Positions 59,556-64,000 of a stretch of DNA of 64,000 bases are shown here, in pieces. A program made the translations under genes and the position numbers. The stretch lies in assembly GCA_017935625.1 (NCBI GenBank), contig JAGBHC010000046.1, positions 1-64,000 of the forward strand, read 5' to 3'. The notes under the pieces are model-generated. The model was not told the DNA's origin, made no database searches, and worked only from the letters and a program-made list of their open reading frames with translations. This DNA comes from Rikenellaceae bacterium (GTDB lineage Bacteria; Bacteroidota; Bacteroidia; Bacteroidales; Rikenellaceae). Within the stretch, counting starts at the first letter, position 1. Each line of letters starts with the position of its first letter.

Positions 59556-62500
59556 ATGACACTCAAAAATTTCATCGAACGCCCGGTGTTGGCGTCGGTT
59601 ATATCCATCGTAATCGTTATTGCCGGAATCATCGGTCTGGCGACGCTGCCTATCGAGCAGTATCCCGACATCGCGCCTCCGACGGTCATGGTGCGTGCCT
59701 CCTATCCGGGTGCGAGCGCCGAAACGATTCAGAAGTCGGTCATCGTGCCGCTCGAGGAGGCCATCAACGGCGTGGAGGACATGACCTACATCACCTCTTC
59801 CGCAGCCGCGGGCAGCGGTTCGCTCTCGATTTATTTCCGTCAGGGCACCGACCCCGATATGGCGGCCATCAACGTGCAGAACAAGGTGTCGCGTGCGACC
59901 GGTCTGCTGCCCAGCGAGGTAACCCAAATCGGAGTGATGACCATGAAGCGTCAGACCTCCATGATTAAGATTTTCTCGCTCTACAGTCCGGATGACAGCT
60001 ATGACGAGACATTTCTTTCCAACTATCTGAAGATAAACGTCGAACCGCGTATCCTGCGTATCCCGGGCGTCGGCGAGGCCTTCACCCTGGGTGCCGGCTA
60101 TTCCATGCGAATCTGGCTCAAGCCCGATGTGATGGCCCAGTACAAGCTGATGCCGTCGGATATCACGAGCGTGCTCGCCGAGCAGAACATCGAGGCGGCG
60201 ACGGGTACTTTGGGCGAAAACTCGGAGAATGCCTTCCAGTATACGATGAAGTACGGCGGCCGCAAGATGACCCCCGAGGAGTTCGGCGAGTTCGTCATCC
60301 TCTCCCAGGAGGACGGAACCACGCTGCGTCTGAAAGACGTGGCCGATATCGAACTCGGCAGCGAGTCCTACGCCTACAAGGGCTATACCAACGGCCATCC
60401 GGGTGTGAGTACGCTGGTGTTCCAGACCGCGGGCTCCAATGCCACCCAGGTGGTGAACGACATCGAAGCGCTGCTGGAGGAGGTTCGTGCGGAGCTGCCG
60501 AAAGGCATCGAAATCGCGCACCTGCAGAGTGTGAACGACTTCCTCTACGCCTCCATCAACGAGGTTATCAAGACCCTGTTCGAGGCCATCGTGCTGGTGG
60601 TGCTGGTGGTGTATGTCTTCCTGCAGGATATTCGCTCGACCCTCATTCCGACCGTCTCCATTCTGGTGGCGCTCATCGGTACGTTCGCGTTCCTGTCTGT
60701 GGCGGGATTCAGTATCAACCTGCTGACCCTGTTCGCACTGGTGCTGGCAATCGGTACCGTGGTGGACGATGCCATCATCGTGGTCGAGGCGGTGCAGGCG
60801 CGTTTCGACGTGGGCTACCGCTCTTCCTATAAGGCTACGGTGGATGCCATGTCGGGCATCACCTCGGCCATCGTCACCTCGACCATGGTCTTCATGGCCG
60901 TGTTCATCCCCGTTGCCATGATGGGCGGTACTTCCGGTGTGTTCTACACCCAGTTCGGTATCACCATGGCCGTGGCCGTGGGTCTTTCGGCCGTGAATGC
61001 ACTGACGCTTTCGCCGGCACTCTGCGCCCTGATTCTCAAACCCTATCTCGATGAGAACGGACAGATGCGCGACAACTTCGCGGCCCGTTTCCGCAAGGCG
61101 TTCAACAGTGCGTTCACCGTCATGATTAACAAGTACAAGCACGGCGTGCTGCTGTTCATCAAGCGCCGCTGGCTGATGTGGTCTACGCTCGCTCTGGCAC
61201 TGGGTGCGCTGGTCGTGTTGATGAACACCACCAAGACCGGTCTGGTTCCCGACGAGGACCAGGGTACGATTATGGTCAATGTGACCACTGCGCCGGGCTC
61301 TTCGCTGGCCGAGACGCACAAGGTCATGGAAGAGGTTTCGCAGCGCATACAGGGCATTCCCCAGATTCAGAACTTCATGTCGGTGGCCGGTTACGGTATG
61401 ATTGCCGGCCAGGGTTCCTCCTACGGTATGTGTATCGTCAAGCTGAAGGATTGGGAAGAGCGTCCCGAGAAGTCCGACGAGGTGAATGCCGTCATCGGTC
61501 AGATTTACGGCCGCACGGCCGACATCAAGGACGCGCAGATTTTCGCCGTGGCGCCGCCTATGATTTCGGGTTACGGTACCTCGACCGGTTTCTCCATGAA
61601 CCTGCAGGACAAGGCCGGCGGTGACCTGACCGACTTCTACAACGTCTATCTGCAGTATATCGCGGCGCTCAACCAGCGTCCCGAAATCGAGCGCGCCTAC
61701 TCCACCTTCAACATCAACTTCCCGCAGTATCGCGTGGATATCGATGCGGCGAAGGCCAAACGTGCGGGCATCTCTCCCAGAACGCTGCTCTCGACGCTGG
61801 CCGGTTACTACGGCGGTCAGTACGTGTCGAACATCAACCGTTTCTCGAAGATGTACTACGTGACCATGCAGTCCGACCCGAAATACCGCCTCGACACCGA
61901 GTCGCTCAACCACGTCTACGTGCGTTCCGGCAACGGCGAGATGGCTCCTCTGGGTCAGTTCGTGACGCTCACCAAGGTATATAGCTCCGAGGTGCTGAGC
62001 CGTTTCAACCTCTACAACTCGATTGCCATTACGGGTACTCCCGCCGCCGGTTACTCGTCGGGCGACGCCATCCGCGCCATCGAGGAGGTGGCCGCCCAGG
62101 TGCTGCCGCGAGGCTACGGCTACGAGTTCGACGGCATCACCCGCGAGGAGGCGCAGACGGGCAGCAATACGACCATCATATTCGGTATCTGTATCCTGCT
62201 GATTTACCTGATTCTGAGTGCGCTCTACGAGAGCTTCATCATTCCCTTCGCGGTGATTCTCTCCGTGCCGTGCGGACTGATGGGTTCGTTCCTCTTCGCC
62301 AAGTTCATGGGCCTGGAGAACAACATTTACCTCCAGACGGGTCTTATCATGCTCATCGGTCTGTTGGCCAAGACGGCGATTCTGCTCACCGAGTATGCGG
62401 GCGACCGTCGCCGTGCGGGCATGAGCATCGCCCAGGCGGCCGTGTCGGCAGCCAAGGTGCGTCTGCGTCCTATTCTGATGACGGTGCTGACCATGGTGTT

Positions 62501-62744
62501 CGGTATGATTCCGCTCGTGCTTTCGCACGGTGTGGGCGCCAACGGTAACTCGACCCTCGGAACGGGCGTGGTCGGCGGTATGATTATCGGTACGCTGGCC
62601 CTGCTGTTCCTCGTTCCTTCGCTGTTCGTGGTATTCGAGTGGTTGCAGGAGAAGGTGAAGCCCATCAAGTTCGAGACTTGCGAGGACATGTCCATCGTCG
62701 CCGAAATGACGACTTCCAAAAACGAAACAGAAGATGAGAAGTAG
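59556..62744 (+). CDS. RND efflux pump, inner membrane transporter (AcrB-like)
   Basis: A 1062-residue HAE-RND transporter: FIERPVLASVISIVIVIAGIIGLATLPIEQYPDIAPPTVMV at the start, GTVVDDAIIVVEAVQARF with the Asp-Asp proton relay in TM4, and a second half YEFDGITREEAQTGS, SLPCGLMGS-like VPCGLMGSFLFAKFMG. Length is normal for AcrB. It is preceded by a good AAAAGGAGGAATAA ribosome site, rarer in this organism. It exports hydrophobic toxicants, with substrate unknown. Confidence 0.97.
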   Translation: MTLKNFIERPVLASVISIVIVIAGIIGLATLPIEQYPDIAPPTVMVRASYPGASAETIQKSVIVPLEEAINGVEDMTYITSSAAAGSGSLSIYFRQGTDPDMAAINVQNKVSRATGLLPSEVTQIGVMTMKRQTSMIKIFSLYSPDDSYDETFLSNYLKINVEPRILRIPGVGEAFTLGAGYSMRIWLKPDVMAQYKLMPSDITSVLAEQNIEAATGTLGENSENAFQYTMKYGGRKMTPEEFGEFVILSQEDGTTLRLKDVADIELGSESYAYKGYTNGHPGVSTLVFQTAGSNATQVVNDIEALLEEVRAELPKGIEIAHLQSVNDFLYASINEVIKTLFEAIVLVVLVVYVFLQDIRSTLIPTVSILVALIGTFAFLSVAGFSINLLTLFALVLAIGTVVDDAIIVVEAVQARFDVGYRSSYKATVDAMSGITSAIVTSTMVFMAVFIPVAMMGGTSGVFYTQFGITMAVAVGLSAVNALTLSPALCALILKPYLDENGQMRDNFAARFRKAFNSAFTVMINKYKHGVLLFIKRRWLMWSTLALALGALVVLMNTTKTGLVPDEDQGTIMVNVTTAPGSSLAETHKVMEEVSQRIQGIPQIQNFMSVAGYGMIAGQGSSYGMCIVKLKDWEERPEKSDEVNAVIGQIYGRTADIKDAQIFAVAPPMISGYGTSTGFSMNLQDKAGGDLTDFYNVYLQYIAALNQRPEIERAYSTFNINFPQYRVDIDAAKAKRAGISPRTLLSTLAGYYGGQYVSNINRFSKMYYVTMQSDPKYRLDTESLNHVYVRSGNGEMAPLGQFVTLTKVYSSEVLSRFNLYNSIAITGTPAAGYSSGDAIRAIEEVAAQVLPRGYGYEFDGITREEAQTGSNTTIIFGICILLIYLILSALYESFIIPFAVILSVPCGLMGSFLFAKFMGLENNIYLQTGLIMLIGLLAKTAILLTEYAGDRRRAGMSIAQAAVSAAKVRLRPILMTVLTMVFGMIPLVLSHGVGANGNSTLGTGVVGGMIIGTLALLFLVPSLFVVFEWLQEKVKPIKFETCEDMSIVAEMTTSKNETEDEK

Positions 62745-62748
62745 CAGT

Positions 62749-64000
62749 ATGAAAAAGATATTGATTCTTGGTATGGCCGTGGCTCTGACCGGTTGCGGCA
62801 TATACAAGCCCTACAGCCGTCCGGAGGTCGAAACCGACGGCCTCTACGGTCAGGAGTGGGAGACCGCCGACACGACCACCATCGCCGACGTCAGCTGGCG
62901 GGAGATGTTCACCGACCCCTATCTTCAGTCGCTCATCGAGCAGGGGCTGGAGAACAATCTCGACCTTCAGTCGGCCGGCTGGCGCCTCGAGGAGGCCGAG
63001 GCCTCTCTCAAGTCGGCGCGTCTGGCTTTCCTGCCGGCGTTCAATCTGGCGCCCCAGGGTTCGGGCAGCAGTTTCGACGGGTCGAAGGTGACCTGGACCT
63101 ACAACGTGCCCGTGACCGCCAGCTGGGAGATAGACATTTTCAGCCGTCTGCGCAACAGCAAGCTCCAGGCCAAGGCGCTTTACGCCCAGAGCAAGGAGTA
63201 TCGCCAGGCGGTGCGCACCCAGCTTATCGCCGGCATCGCCAACTATTACTACACGTTGCTGATGCTCGACAAGCAGTATGCCATTTCGCTGGAGACGGCG
63301 GGCAAGTACAAGGAGAGCGTGAAGACCATGCAGGCGATGATGGATGCCGGCATGACCAACCGTGCGGGCGTGTCCCAGATGGAGGCGACCTACTATTCGG
63401 TGGAAAATTCGCTGCGCGACATGGCGCAGTCGATTAAGAAGGTCGAAAATTCGCTGTGCCTGCTGCTCGGCGAGGCGCCGCGGGCCATCGAGCGCGGCAG
63501 CATCGACGCCCAGGCGCTGCCCGACCGACTGCTGGTGGGCGTGCCCCTGCAGCTGCTCTCCCGCCGGCCCGACGTCAAGAGTTCGGAACTGGCGCTGGAG
63601 CAGGCGTTCTACGGAACCGCTGCGGCCCGTTCGGCACTCTATCCCTCGCTGACCCTGAGCGGCAGTGCGGGTTGGACCAACAATGCCGGCATGGTCGTCA
63701 ATCCGGGTAAGATACTGCTTTCGGCAGCCGGTTCGCTGGTGCAGCCCCTCTTCAATGCCAATGCCAATCGGGCCCGGGTGCGGATTGCACAGGCCCAGCA
63801 GGAGGAGGCCAAGCTGAGCTTCCAGCAGACTCTGCTCAATGCGGGCAGCGAGGTGAACAATGCGCTCACCCAGTACCAGACCGCTTTGTCCAAAGTCGAA
63901 TGGCGGAATCTTCAGATTGAATCGCTGGAGAGTGCCGTGGAGAGCACCCAACTGCTCATGCAGCACTCTTCGACCACCTATCTGGAGGTCCTGACGGCCC
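62749..64000 (+). CDS. RND outer membrane factor (NodT/OprM-like), 3' end missing
   Basis: A TolC/NodT lipoprotein (LTGCGIYKPYSRPEVETDGLY, Cys16) whose first 417 codons are in the window; the stop lies beyond. It has EQGLENNLDLQSAGWRLEEAEASLKSARL and a repeat later (LALEQAFYGTAAARSALYPSLTLSGSAGW), the two coiled-coil halves of the OprM group. Completes the AcrAB-OprM set with only four bases from the pump gene. Confidence 0.95.
   Translation, partial: MKKILILGMAVALTGCGIYKPYSRPEVETDGLYGQEWETADTTTIADVSWREMFTDPYLQSLIEQGLENNLDLQSAGWRLEEAEASLKSARLAFLPAFNLAPQGSGSSFDGSKVTWTYNVPVTASWEIDIFSRLRNSKLQAKALYAQSKEYRQAVRTQLIAGIANYYYTLLMLDKQYAISLETAGKYKESVKTMQAMMDAGMTNRAGVSQMEATYYSVENSLRDMAQSIKKVENSLCLLLGEAPRAIERGSIDAQALPDRLLVGVPLQLLSRRPDVKSSELALEQAFYGTAAARSALYPSLTLSGSAGWTNNAGMVVNPGKILLSAAGSLVQPLFNANANRARVRIAQAQQEEAKLSFQQTLLNAGSEVNNALTQYQTALSKVEWRNLQIESLESAVESTQLLMQHSSTTYLEVLTA

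Noticed and set aside
59478-62807. 1109-codon open frame on the minus strand
   Set aside because: It is the antisense of the AcrB-like gene, with His/Arg/Gly-rich sequence and no domain; high GC keeps the complement open.

Overview
The window is about 58-60% GC and carries a Bacteroidota signature: -7 promoter boxes of the TAnnTTTG type in front of many genes, few Shine-Dalgarno sites, many lipoproteins with a Cys about 16-23 residues from the start, and SIMPL, FISUMP, AsmA and YczE-type families. The protein set and GC content fit an Alistipes-like member of the Rikenellaceae. That assignment is my inference from style, not from a marker gene search.

Region 1 (1-13.4 kb, all plus) is most of a surface polysaccharide (O-antigen or capsule) locus. 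It starts inside rfbB and continues with two tandem dTDP-4-keto-6-deoxyglucose 3,4-ketoisomerases, a hexapeptide N-acyltransferase and a DegT aminotransferase. Together these would make a dTDP-3-acylamino-3,6-dideoxyhexose (Fuc3NAc/Qui3NAc type). Then come a GT61 transferase, an O-acyltransferase, a secreted esterase lipoprotein, a Wzx-type flippase, a Wzy-type polymerase and five further glycosyltransferases. A hairpin terminator closes the run at 13.4 kb. Region 2 (13.4-19.4 kb) holds a nucleotidyltransferase-fold protein (plus) and a minus-strand group: GT2, an LpxL-like acyltransferase, an inositol monophosphatase family enzyme, RsmI, and a Pro/Glu-rich protein. Region 3 (19.7-26.1 kb, plus) is housekeeping: ychF, a SIMPL protein, gltX and a large AsmA protein.

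Region 4 (26.2-33.7 kb) has three minus-strand lipoproteins (one FISUMP type) with a possibly broken ORF among them, a structured non-coding element at 28.5-28.7 kb, a GH105-like hydrolase with a beta-propeller partner, and purT facing an iron alcohol dehydrogenase across a 79-bp tandem repeat array that carries promoter boxes. Region 5 (33.7-43.2 kb) is a mosaic of single genes: Spx/ArsC-like protein, a compact histidine kinase/receiver pair, a DNA glycosylase, an MFS pump, an MGMT-like protein lacking the acceptor Cys, two GNATs (one fused to a zinc ribbon), an M48 peptidase, a Nim-like flavoprotein and tRNA-Ser(GGA).

Region 6 (43.8-64 kb) has a small conserved-looking protein, tRNA-Gly(CCC), an EFR1-type ferredoxin, an AraC regulator divergent from a permease-HMA fusion, a YczE-like membrane protein, a MalY-type lyase, a MATE pump, a DUF3737 beta-helix protein, a TolC-HlyD-MFS efflux operon, a DEDDh exonuclease, a second AraC regulator and, divergent from it, an RND tripartite pump whose outer membrane gene runs off the end. 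I saw no insertion sequence, integrase, rRNA or CRISPR array. The most unusual non-coding signals are the promoter-bearing tandem repeat (32.25-32.47 kb), the structured element at 28.53-28.69 kb, a related promoter-hairpin repeat seen at two distant sites (19.6 and 48.0 kb), and a 15-bp palindrome between the AraC gene and the metal permease (46.6 kb).
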